DNA from: Pseudonocardia sp.
GTDB taxonomy: Bacteria; Actinomycetota; Actinomycetes; Mycobacteriales; Pseudonocardiaceae
Assembly (NCBI GenBank): GCA_025869365.1
Contig: JAOZVV010000016.1
Span: 1-64,000 of the forward strand
Reading direction: 5' to 3'
Length of the DNA: 64,000 bases
The position numbers and the translations under genes were made by a program. Positions 15,074 through 23,028 of the stretch are shown in pieces. A model generated the notes under the pieces. It did no database searches. It had not been told where the DNA came from and worked only from the letters and a program-made list of their open reading frames with translations. Each line of letters begins with the position of its first letter. Position 1 is the stretch's first letter.

Positions 15074-16510
15074 ATGGCCGTCGTCGATCGTGCCGTCACC
15101 CGTGCGCGGGAACGCTTCTCGTCCGTGCTGACCCTGCCGGTGCCGGAGCGGGTGGACGCGGCGCTGCTGGACCGTCACGGGGAGCCGCGCGCGCTGAGCA
15201 GCGCCCCCGGCGGGCTGCGTCCGGTCCCCGGGGACGACGGGTTGCCCCTGCTCGGCCACGCCCTGCAGTACGTCCGCCACGGCAGCGACTTCACCCGGCT
15301 CCGCTCGGAGCGGCTCGGCCCCGTGTGGTGGATGCGCAGCCCGGCCGGGCGCGCCGTCGTCGTCACCGGCCCCGCCGCCACCCGCGAGGTACTCACCAAC
15401 CGGGACAAGGCCTTCTCCCAGCAGGGCTGGCGCGATCTCGTCGACCGGTTCTTCCACCGCGGCCTGATGCTCCTGGACCTCGACGAGCACAAGGCCCACC
15501 GGCGGATCATGCAGGAGGCCTTCACGGCGGACCGGGTCGCGTCCTACGTGGACGAGACCGTCCCCGTGGTGCGCGAGATGGTGCCGACCTGGGAGCGGGA
15601 GCTGCGCCTCTACCCGGCACTGAAGCGGCTCACCCTGGACGTCGCGACGCGGGTGTTCATGGACGGCCGGAGCGGGCCCGAGGCGGCCCGGATCAACCGC
15701 GCGTTCGTGGACTGCGTGCGGGCGGCCAACGCGTTCGTCCGCCGGCCGATCCCGGGGACGCGCTGGCACAAGGGACTGCGCGGGCGGGCCGTGCTGGAGC
15801 AGTGGTTCCGGGAGACCCTGCCCGCCAAGCGTTCCGGGGACGGCGACGACCTGTTCACCGCGCTCTGCCACGCCGTGACGCCGGACGGCGAGCGCTTCTC
15901 CGACGACGACGTCGTCAACCACATGATCTTCCTGATGATGGCCGCGCACGACACGTCGACGACGGCGACGGCCGCCGCGGCCTACCACCTGGGCCGCAAC
16001 CCGGAGTGGCAGGAGAAGGCCCGCGCGGAGTCCCTCGCCCTGGGCGACGCGCCGCCGGACGCCGCGGCCCTGCGGTCGCTGACCACGCTCGAGCGGGTGG
16101 TGAAGGAGGCCCTGCGGATGAACGCGCCCGTCCCGGTCGTGATGCGCAGCGCGGTGCGGGACACCTCCGTCGCCGGACATCACGTGCCGGCGGGGACCCG
16201 GGTCGTCGTCGCGCAGGCGGTGAACCACTTCGACCCGACGTGCTGGACGGAGCCGGACACCTTCGATCCGGACCGCTTCGGCCCGGACCGGCGCGAGGAC
16301 CGCTCGGACAGGGACGCCTGGGTCCCGTTCGGCGGCGGCGTGCACAAGTGCATCGGCTTGGCGTTCGGGACCCTCGAGGTGACGGCGATCCTGCACGAGA
16401 TGCTGCGGACCTACCGCTGGGACGTGGCGCCCGGCTACCGGCTGCGGTGGGACAACACGTCCCTGCCCGTCCCGGTCGGCGGGATCCCCGTGCGCCTCGG
16501 CCCGCTCTGA
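15074..16510 (+). CDS. Cytochrome P450
   Basis: A 478-residue P450 mono-oxygenase. I-helix MMAAHDTSTTA supplies the acid-alcohol oxygen-activating pair, the K-helix ExxR is in VVKEALRM, and the haem loop FGGGVHKCIG puts the thiolate Cys at 426. The N-terminal proline-rich stretch and the length (longer than the usual ~400) resemble mycobacterial P450s of the CYP51/CYP26-like clan rather than CYP105/107; substrate unknown, perhaps a lipid or sterol. AAGGAG lies just before the ATG. No ferredoxin or reductase gene adjoins it. Likely controlled by the divergent TetR. Confidence 0.93.
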   Translation: MAVVDRAVTRARERFSSVLTLPVPERVDAALLDRHGEPRALSSAPGGLRPVPGDDGLPLLGHALQYVRHGSDFTRLRSERLGPVWWMRSPAGRAVVVTGPAATREVLTNRDKAFSQQGWRDLVDRFFHRGLMLLDLDEHKAHRRIMQEAFTADRVASYVDETVPVVREMVPTWERELRLYPALKRLTLDVATRVFMDGRSGPEAARINRAFVDCVRAANAFVRRPIPGTRWHKGLRGRAVLEQWFRETLPAKRSGDGDDLFTALCHAVTPDGERFSDDDVVNHMIFLMMAAHDTSTTATAAAAYHLGRNPEWQEKARAESLALGDAPPDAAALRSLTTLERVVKEALRMNAPVPVVMRSAVRDTSVAGHHVPAGTRVVVAQAVNHFDPTCWTEPDTFDPDRFGPDRREDRSDRDAWVPFGGGVHKCIGLAFGTLEVTAILHEMLRTYRWDVAPGYRLRWDNTSLPVPVGGIPVRLGPL

Positions 16511-16540
16511 GCGGGAGGCGCGCCGGGGACCGCAGCGCCG

Positions 16541-16572
16541 GCCCGCACCTGACCGGGCCCGCACCTGACCGG
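16541..16572. repeat. Two tandem copies of a 16-base unit
   Basis: GCCCGCACCTGACCGG occurs at 16541-16556 and again, identical, at 16557-16572, in the gap before the dGTPase gene. Probably a slippage duplication; it would change promoter spacing for the downstream gene. Confidence 0.8.
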
Positions 16573-16612
16573 CACGGGCGGACCCGGCCGCGGGCGGGCT
16601 AACCTCCCGGCC

Positions 16613-18100
16613 GTGACCGCGCTCCCGCCGCTGATCTCCGAGTCCGCCCGGGCCGCCCGCGCGCCCGGCGCCGACGAGTCCGGGGCCGGGCTCGCGCGCA
16701 GCCCGTTCCGGGTGGACCGGGACCGCATCGCCGCCTCGCCGTTCTTCGCCCGGCTCGCCGCGGTGACGCAGGTGGTGAGCCCCACCGGTTCCGGGCTCCT
16801 GCTGCACAACCGGCTGACGCACAGCCTGCAGGTCGCGCAGGTCGCCCGGGCCATCGCGGAACAGCTCACCCCCGAGCGGACGGTCGCCGGCCTCGGTGGC
16901 TGCGACCCGGACGTCGTCGAGGCCGCCGCGCTCGCCCACGACCTCGGCCATCCGCCCTTCGGGCACCTCGGCGAGCAGGTGCTGGACCGGCTGGCCCGCG
17001 AGCGGCTGGGCCTGACCGACGGGTTCGAGGGCAACGCGCAGAGCTTCCGGATCGTCACCACCATCGACCTGCACGGCCCCGGCCGCGAGGGGCTCGGGCT
17101 CACCGCCGCCGTCCGGGCCGCGATCCTGAAGTACCCGTGGACGCGGCGGGGGCACCCCGATCCGCACCCGAGCGCCGCGCCCCTGCCGCCCCGCGGCGGC
17201 GGTCCGTTGCCGGACGCCCCGCACGCCGGGTCGGCGAAGTTCTCCTGCTACCGCACGGAGCTCGGCGAGCTGATCGACAGCCGCGCGCCCTTCGACGGAG
17301 TGATCGGCCCGTGGCAGCAGACGGTCGAGGCGGCCGTCATGGACACCGCGGACGACATCGCCTACGCCATCCACGACGTCGAGGACTTCCACCGCGTCGG
17401 GATCCTGCAGCAGGCCGGCGTGTCCGCGGAGCTGAACGACTGGCACCGCTCCCCCGCCGCGGGCCCGGGCAGCTCGCTGGAGCGGCTGCGGGTCCGGATC
17501 CGGGAACGGGACAGCTGGATCTACGACGAGGGCGCCTTCCGCGACGCGGTCGCGCGGGTCCGGGACGAGCTGGCGGACGGCCTGCTGGCGATCCCCTTCG
17601 ACGGGTCCATGGCGGCGGAACGGGCGGTCGCGGAGTTCTCGGCCCGCTGGACGTCGCGGCTGGTGGCGGGCGTGCGCGTGCTCCCGGAGCCACCGGTCCG
17701 TGCGGCCCACGTCGTCCTGGAGACCGAGCAGTGGCACGAGGTGGCGGTGCTCAAGTTCGTGCACCAGCAGTTCGTGCTGCGCCGGGCGGATCTCGCGTCC
17801 GTCCAGCGCGGGCAGGCGACGATCGTGACGGGCCTGGTCGGCGCCCTCTACGACTGGCTCAGCGACCGGAGCTCCCCCTCGCTGCCGCCCCGCCTGCACG
17901 ACCTGGTCGAGCTCGCGCGCGGTGAGTACACCGCGCTGGCGGACGCGGACGTCGTCGAGCAGCGGGAGGTGGAGGACCTCGCGCGCGGACGGGCGGTCGT
18001 GGACTACGTCGCCTCCCTCACCGACGTCCAGGCGGGCGCGCTCCTGGACGTCCTCACGGGCCGCTCGGCCCGCCTCTGGACGGACGCGATGGCCCTCTGA
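16613..18100 (+). CDS. dgt: dGTP triphosphohydrolase (HD domain)
   Basis: A 495-residue HD-superfamily enzyme that cleaves dGTP (or other dNTPs) to the deoxynucleoside and triphosphate. The HD metal site is complete: His70 in NRLTHS, His109-Asp110 in LAHDLGHPPFGHLGEQ, and a later conserved Asp in the MDTADDIAYAIHDVEDF helix. GTG start at 16613. Length and the SCYRTELGEL / ELAR segments fit the actinobacterial group. Stand-alone gene; convergent with the epimerase-like gene at 18171. Confidence 0.93.
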   Translation: MTALPPLISESARAARAPGADESGAGLARSPFRVDRDRIAASPFFARLAAVTQVVSPTGSGLLLHNRLTHSLQVAQVARAIAEQLTPERTVAGLGGCDPDVVEAAALAHDLGHPPFGHLGEQVLDRLARERLGLTDGFEGNAQSFRIVTTIDLHGPGREGLGLTAAVRAAILKYPWTRRGHPDPHPSAAPLPPRGGGPLPDAPHAGSAKFSCYRTELGELIDSRAPFDGVIGPWQQTVEAAVMDTADDIAYAIHDVEDFHRVGILQQAGVSAELNDWHRSPAAGPGSSLERLRVRIRERDSWIYDEGAFRDAVARVRDELADGLLAIPFDGSMAAERAVAEFSARWTSRLVAGVRVLPEPPVRAAHVVLETEQWHEVAVLKFVHQQFVLRRADLASVQRGQATIVTGLVGALYDWLSDRSSPSLPPRLHDLVELARGEYTALADADVVEQREVEDLARGRAVVDYVASLTDVQAGALLDVLTGRSARLWTDAMAL

Positions 18101-18170
18101 CCGGTCCCGTCCCGCGCGCGTCGGGGCCGGCCCCCGGCGGAGATCACGGTCATGATGCGGACGGGGTCGG

Positions 18171-18950
18171 TCACAGGGTGAAGGCGCCACCCACGTAGCG
18201 GCGGCCCGCCTCGTCGTGGGCCTCGTCCCGCGGGCCGATCCGCCCCGCGAAGACCTCCGCGTCGTCCTCCGGCGCGTAGCCGATCGCACGGCCGCCGTCG
18301 AGGGACCAGACCCGGCGGGTGTTCGCCGAGACGCCCCACACCGTGCGGAAGCCCGGCTCCGGACAGGCGAGCGCGGCCTCGACGAGGCGGGCGCAGTCGT
18401 CGGGCGAGAGCCACGTGGAGAGTCCGCGCAGGTCGTAGGGCATCTCGGCGCAGGTGCCGATCCGCAGGCACACCGCGTCGAGGCCGTGCCGGTCGTGGTA
18501 GAGCGCGCCGAGCGCCTCCCCCAGCACCTTGCTCACGCCGTAGAAGGTGTCCGGCCGGGGGGCCAGGTCGTCCGGCATCTCCAGGTCCGGGTCGTCCGGC
18601 TGCACCTGGAACCCGACGGCGTGGTTCGAGCTCGCGTAGACCACCCTCGACACCCCGGCCCGTCTGGCCGCCTCGAACACCGCGTACGTCCCCTCGATGT
18701 TGACGTCCCGGATCGACGCCCAGTCCGCCTCCCCCGAGATGCCGCCCAGGTGGACCACGGCGTCGACGCCGGCGCAGGCGACCACCATCGCGTCCAGGTC
18801 CGCGACGCTCGCCGTGACCACCTCGGTGCCCGGCGCCGGCTCGATCGGCGCGATGTCCAGCAGCCGCAGCGTGCGCCCCTCGCGCGGCATCCGTTCGCGC
18901 AGCATCCGGCCGATCCCGCCCGCCGCACCCGTGATCAGCACCGTCTCCAT
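18171..18950 (-). CDS. NAD-dependent uronate dehydrogenase-like SDR
   Basis: A 259-residue extended SDR. Rossmann loop TGAAGGIG at 7-14, YASSNHAVGF at 105-114, and YxxxK as Tyr137/Lys141. The STWLSPDDCARLVEAAL helix and the NTRRVWSLDGGRAIGYAPED region match characterised uronate dehydrogenases, which oxidise glucuronate or galacturonate to the aldaric acid lactone. ATG at 18950; longer in-frame starts look non-coding. Divergent from xylA, sharing 137 bases that contain a palindrome typical of a ROK operator, so it may be co-regulated with xylose use. Confidence 0.82.
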   Translation of the reverse strand: METVLITGAAGGIGRMLRERMPREGRTLRLLDIAPIEPAPGTEVVTASVADLDAMVVACAGVDAVVHLGGISGEADWASIRDVNIEGTYAVFEAARRAGVSRVVYASSNHAVGFQVQPDDPDLEMPDDLAPRPDTFYGVSKVLGEALGALYHDRHGLDAVCLRIGTCAEMPYDLRGLSTWLSPDDCARLVEAALACPEPGFRTVWGVSANTRRVWSLDGGRAIGYAPEDDAEVFAGRIGPRDEAHDEAGRRYVGGAFTL

Positions 18951-19053
18951 GGGGTGATCCTGCCGTGCGGGGCGGCCTCCCCGCTCGGGCACGGCTGTCG
19001 CGGTGGGACCGCCGCCGGTCGCGCACCGGCGGCGGGGGCGCTACGCTCCCGTT

Positions 19054-19076
19054 ATTAGTTCAGGTCCTGCCTTAAT
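19054..19076. promoter_or_regulatory. 23-base palindrome, candidate operator for the ROK/XylR repressor
   Basis: The sequence from ATTAGTT to CTTAAT is an odd-length inverted repeat centred at 19065 with 8 of 11 arm positions matching. It ends 12 bases before the xylA ATG, overlapping its ribosome-binding region, and begins with TTAGTT as do Bacillus XylR operators. Likely repressor: the ROK protein at 21740. Confidence 0.55.
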
Positions 19077-19087
19077 GAGGAGACGCC

Positions 19088-20263
19088 ATGTCGCCCACCC
19101 CGGCCCCCACCCCCGCGGACCGCTTCTCCTTCGGTCTCTGGACCGTCGGGTGGCAGGCCCGGGACCCGTTCGGCGACGCGACCCGTCCCGCGCTCGACGT
19201 GGTCGAGGCCGTCGAGCGGCTGGCCGAGCGCGGCGCGTGGGGCCTGACCTTCCACGACGACGACCTGATCCCCTTCGGCGCGGACGCGGGCACCCGGGAC
19301 AAGCAGATCGCCCGCCTGCGCGACGTCCTCGCCGCCACCGGCATGACGGTCCCGATGATCACCACCAACCTCTTCACCCACCCGGTGTTCAAGGACGGCG
19401 GCTTCACCAGCAACGACCGCTCGGTCCGCCGCTTCGCGTTGCGCAAGGTGCTGCGCAACGTCGAGCTCGCCGCCGAGCTGGGCGCCAGGACGTTCGTGCT
19501 GTGGGGCGGCCGCGAGGGCTCGGAGTACGACTCGGCGAAGGACATCCGGGCCGCGCTCGACCGCTACCGCGAGGCGATGGACCTGCTGTGCCAGTTCGTG
19601 ATCGACCGCGGGTTCGATCTCCGCTTCGCCATCGAGCCCAAGCCCAACGAGCCCCGCGGGGACATCCTGCTGCCGACCGTCGGGCACGCCATCGCGTTCA
19701 TCTCCGGGCTCGCGCACCCCGAGCTGGTCGGGGTGAACCCCGAGGTCGGGCACGAGCAGATGGCCGGGCTGAACTTCGTCCACGGCATCGCGCAGGCGTT
19801 GTGGCACGGCAAGCTCTTCCACATCGACCTCAACGGCCAGCGCGGCATCAAGTTCGACCAGGACCTGGTGTTCGGCCACGGGGACCTCGTCAACGCGTTC
19901 TCCCTCGTCGATCTCCTGGAGAACTCCGGCTACGACGGCCCGCGCCACTTCGACTACAAGCCCTCGCGCACCGAGGACATCACCGGCGTCTGGGACTCCG
20001 CCGCCGCGAACATGCGGATGTACCTGCTGCTCAAGGAGCGCGCGGCGGCCTTCCGGGCGGACCCGGAGGTCGTCGAGGCGCTGGCGACGGCGGGTGTCCC
20101 GGACCTCTCGACGCCGACGCTGGCCCCCGGCGAGGGCCATGCCGAGCTGCTCGCGGACCGCTCCGCGTTCGAGGACTTCGACCCCGACGCCGCCGGGAAG
20201 CGCGGCTACGGGTTCGTCCGGCTGCACCAGCTGGCGCTCGAGCACCTGCTGACGGCACGCTGA
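19088..20263 (+). CDS. xylA: Xylose isomerase
   Basis: A 391-residue class I xylose isomerase, the size of the Streptomyces enzyme. It converts D-xylose to D-xylulose using two divalent metals. [11 protein letters not shown] holds the catalytic His; metal ligands are in [24 protein letters not shown] and FHIDLNGQ, and the conserved [19 protein letters not shown] follows. A Shine-Dalgarno GAGGAGA precedes the ATG. It is followed after six bases by xylulokinase, and a candidate repressor site covers its 5' region. Confidence 0.97.
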   Translation: MSPTPAPTPADRFSFGLWTVGWQARDPFGDATRPALDVVEAVERLAERGAWGLTFHDDDLIPFGADAGTRDKQIARLRDVLAATGMTVPMITTNLFTHPVFKDGGFTSNDRSVRRFALRKVLRNVELAAELGARTFVLWGGREGSEYDSAKDIRAALDRYREAMDLLCQFVIDRGFDLRFAIEPKPNEPRGDILLPTVGHAIAFISGLAHPELVGVNPEVGHEQMAGLNFVHGIAQALWHGKLFHIDLNGQRGIKFDQDLVFGHGDLVNAFSLVDLLENSGYDGPRHFDYKPSRTEDITGVWDSAAANMRMYLLLKERAAAFRADPEVVEALATAGVPDLSTPTLAPGEGHAELLADRSAFEDFDPDAAGKRGYGFVRLHQLALEHLLTAR

Positions 20264-20268
20264 CCGGC

Positions 20269-21660
20269 ATGGCTCTGGTCGCCGGGATCGACTCGTCCAC
20301 GCAGTCCTGCAAGGTCGTCGTCCGGGACGCGGACAGCGGCGAGCTCGTCCGGTCCGGGCGGGCCGCCCATCCCGACGGCACGGAGATCGAGCCGAAACAC
20401 TGGTGGGACGCGCTGCAGCAGGCCGTCGAGCAGGCCGGCGGCCTCGACGACGTCGACGCCGTGAGCATCGCCGGGCAGCAGCACGGGATGGTCTGCCTGG
20501 ACTCCGCCGGGGACGTCGTCCGGCCCGCCCTGCTCTGGAACGACACCCGGTCCGCACCCGCGGCCGCCGCGCTCGTCGAGGAGCTGGGGGCGCAGGCGTG
20601 GGCGGACGCCACCGGCACCGTGCCCGTCGCGTCGATCACCGTGGCGAAGCTGCGCTGGCTGGCGGAGAACGAACCCGCCCACGCGGCGCGGACGGCCGCG
20701 GTCTGCCTCCCGCACGACTGGCTGACCTGGCAGCTCGCGGGAGCACCCGGCATCGACACGCTGGTCACGGACCGGTCCGACGCGTCGGGCACCGGCTACT
20801 TCGACGCCCGCAGCGGCGAGTACCGGCGGGACCTGCTCCGCCGGGGCCTCGGCCGGGACGACGTGGTGCTCCCCCGCGTGCTCGGCCCCCGCGAGGCCGT
20901 CGACGGACCCGGTTTCCGGATCGGCCCGGGCGCCGGGGACAACGCGGGCGCGGCGCTCGGGCTCGGTGCCGGGGACGACGTGATCGTCTCGCTCGGGACG
21001 TCCGGCGTGGTCTCGGCCCGGGGCGCGCAGCAGGCGGCGGACCCGACCGGCACGATCGCCGGGTTCGCGGACGCGACCGGCGCGTTCCTGCCGCTGGTCG
21101 TCACGCTCAACGCGGCCCGGGTGCTCGACGCCGCCGCGCGGATGCTCGGGGTGGATCTCGACGAGCTCAGCAGGCTCGCGCTGTCCGCGCCCGCCGGCGC
21201 CGACGGCGTCGTGCTCGTCCCGTACCTGGAGGGTGAGCGGACGCCGAACCTGCCGGACTCCACCGGCGCGATCCACGGGCTCACGCTGCGCACCGCAACG
21301 CCCGCGACCCTCGCGCGGGCCGCCGTCGAGGGGATGCTCAGCGGACAGCGGGTGGGGATCGACGCGCTCGCCGGGGCCGGGGTGTCGCTCGCGGGCGTCC
21401 GGCTGATCGGCGGCTCGGCGCGCTCGCAGGCCGTCCGGGAGATCGCGCCCACGGTGTTCGGGGTGCCCGTGACCGTCCCCGCGCCGGGCGAGTACGTGGC
21501 CGACGGCGCCGCCCGGCAGGCCGCCTGGGTGCTGGCCGGCGGCTCGGAGCCCCCGGAGTGGCCGGCCGGCGGCGGGACCGAGGTGTTCGAGGCCCCCGAG
21601 ACCGACGGGCTGGCCGAGCGCTACCGGGACGCGGCCGGGAAGTACCTGGACCGCCGGTGA
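20269..21660 (+). CDS. xylB: Xylulokinase
   Basis: A 463-residue FGGY kinase that phosphorylates D-xylulose to xylulose 5-phosphate for the pentose phosphate pathway. N-terminal phosphate loop [10 protein letters not shown], the xylulokinase-specific [20 protein letters not shown] with the catalytic Asp region, ATP-site [15 protein letters not shown] and C-terminal [10 protein letters not shown] are present. The ATG is six bases downstream of the xylA stop, so the pair form one operon. Confidence 0.96.
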   Translation: MALVAGIDSSTQSCKVVVRDADSGELVRSGRAAHPDGTEIEPKHWWDALQQAVEQAGGLDDVDAVSIAGQQHGMVCLDSAGDVVRPALLWNDTRSAPAAAALVEELGAQAWADATGTVPVASITVAKLRWLAENEPAHAARTAAVCLPHDWLTWQLAGAPGIDTLVTDRSDASGTGYFDARSGEYRRDLLRRGLGRDDVVLPRVLGPREAVDGPGFRIGPGAGDNAGAALGLGAGDDVIVSLGTSGVVSARGAQQAADPTGTIAGFADATGAFLPLVVTLNAARVLDAAARMLGVDLDELSRLALSAPAGADGVVLVPYLEGERTPNLPDSTGAIHGLTLRTATPATLARAAVEGMLSGQRVGIDALAGAGVSLAGVRLIGGSARSQAVREIAPTVFGVPVTVPAPGEYVADGAARQAAWVLAGGSEPPEWPAGGGTEVFEAPETDGLAERYRDAAGKYLDRR

Positions 21661-21739
21661 CGGCCATCCGCCATGATCGCCGCACCGGTGCCGTGGACCG
21701 CGCCCACCGCGGCCGACCGTTCCAGAAAGGCGATCACCA

Positions 21740-22936
21740 GTGACGCTGGCAGCTGCCCCGGCGGGTCCTTCGGCCTTGCGCCGGCACAACCTCGGGCTGG
21801 TGCTGGCGTCCCTGCGCGAGTCCGGCGGCGCCTCCCGGGCCGAGCTCGCCGCGCACACCGGGCTGACCCGCGCCACGGTCGCCACCCTGCTCGACCCGCT
21901 GCTCACGGCGGAGGTACTGGCCGAGGAGACCGCCCCGCCCCGGGGGGTCGGGCGCCCGTCGCGGCCGGTCCGGTTCCATCCGGGCGGGCCGGTGGCGCTG
22001 GGGATCGCGATCGACGTCGACTCCCTGGCCGTGTGCGCGACCGACCTCGCCGGACGGGTGTGCGCGCACCGGCGGGTGGGCGGGGACAACCGCGGGCGGA
22101 CCGCGGAGGAGGTCTACGCCGCGGCCGCCGACCTCGCCGGGGAGGTCCGCAGGGCCCTCGGCCGGCGGGTGCTCGGGGCCGGGGTGGCCGTTCCGGGCCT
22201 GCTCGGGGACCGCCGTCCCGTCGAGGACGGGGTTTCGGCCACGACCGCGGACCGCGCCGAACCCGTCGTGCTGCGGGCCCCGAACCTCCCTGCGCTCACC
22301 GGCACCCGGCCCGGCTCCGCGCTCGCGGACCGGCTGGACGTCCCGGTCGTCGTCGAGAACGAGGCGACCCTCGGCGCCCTCGCCCATCTCGGGCTCGCGC
22401 CGGACTTCGTGTCCGTGTCCGGTGAGATCGGGGTCGGCGGCGGGATCGTGCTCGGCGGGCGGGTCTACCGGGGCGCGAACGGGCTCGCGGGCGAGCTGGG
22501 GCACGTCGTCGTCGACCGCGACGGGCCGGCCTGCGGCTGCGGCGGCCGGGGCTGCGTCGAGCAGTACGCGGGGAAGTCCGCGGTGCTCGGCGACGCCGGC
22601 GTGGCGGACGTCGAGGCCTTGCGCGAGGCACTGGCCGGTGGGGACGGCCGGGCGGTCGCCGCCGTCGGCCGGGCCGGGACGGCGCTGGGGGTCGCGCTGG
22701 CCTCCGTCGTCAACGTGCTGGACGTGCCGGTGATCGTCCTGGGCGGGATCTACGCCGAGCTGGCACCGGACCTGCGCCCCGCGCTGGAGGCGGAGCTGCG
22801 GGCCCGGTCGCTGCAACCGGCCGGCCCCACCGTGCTGGCCTCGGAGCTCGGCGAGGACGCCGCGGTGCGCGGCGCGGCGGACGCGGTCCTGGCGGACGTC
22901 CACCGCGACCCCGACCGCCTCGTCCCCGCTGCCTGA
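21740..22936 (+). CDS. ROK family transcriptional regulator (XylR-like)
   Basis: A 398-residue ROK protein: an N-terminal winged helix (RRHNLGLVLASLRESG, SRAELAAHTGLTRATV) and a C-terminal sugar-kinase-like domain with DVDSLAVCATDLAGR, the ENEATLGALAHLG active-site segment, GVGGGIVLGG, and the zinc motif CGCGGRGCVEQYAG. Such proteins bind xylose or other sugars and repress pentose genes. It lies 79 bases after xylB on the same strand, probably in the same transcript, and is the likely reader of the palindrome at 19054. GTG start at 21740. Gene is followed by a long hairpin. Confidence 0.88.
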   Translation: MTLAAAPAGPSALRRHNLGLVLASLRESGGASRAELAAHTGLTRATVATLLDPLLTAEVLAEETAPPRGVGRPSRPVRFHPGGPVALGIAIDVDSLAVCATDLAGRVCAHRRVGGDNRGRTAEEVYAAAADLAGEVRRALGRRVLGAGVAVPGLLGDRRPVEDGVSATTADRAEPVVLRAPNLPALTGTRPGSALADRLDVPVVVENEATLGALAHLGLAPDFVSVSGEIGVGGGIVLGGRVYRGANGLAGELGHVVVDRDGPACGCGGRGCVEQYAGKSAVLGDAGVADVEALREALAGGDGRAVAAVGRAGTALGVALASVVNVLDVPVIVLGGIYAELAPDLRPALEAELRARSLQPAGPTVLASELGEDAAVRGAADAVLADVHRDPDRLVPAA

Positions 22937-22957
22937 CCGGCCACCGAGTTCGGCACC

Positions 22958-23012
22958 GAGTTCGACAGCAGGGTGGTCGGGGACGGGCCCGGACCACCCT
23001 CCTGTCGAACTC
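22958..23012. terminator. Long near-perfect palindrome between convergent genes
   Basis: A 21-base arm starting GAGTTCGACAG (22958-22978) pairs with 22992-23012 with a single mismatch around a 13-base loop. It lies between the ROK gene (ends 22936) and the SMC-like gene (ends 23029). It would act as a bidirectional terminator; an extra copy of GAGTTCG just upstream hints that it may be a dispersed palindromic element. Confidence 0.65.
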
Positions 23013-23028
23013 GACGTCACATCTGCGC

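Noticed and set aside
18123-18134. Palindrome GGGGCCGGCCCC as a terminator
   Set aside because: It has no loop and such GC palindromes are frequent in this DNA; chance cannot be excluded.
15032-18289. A very long minus-strand open frame opposite the P450 and dGTPase genes
   Set aside because: It is the antisense shadow of two clearly recognisable genes; its translation is Arg/Asp/Gly/Val-rich low complexity with no family motif. Such shadows are usual at this GC content.
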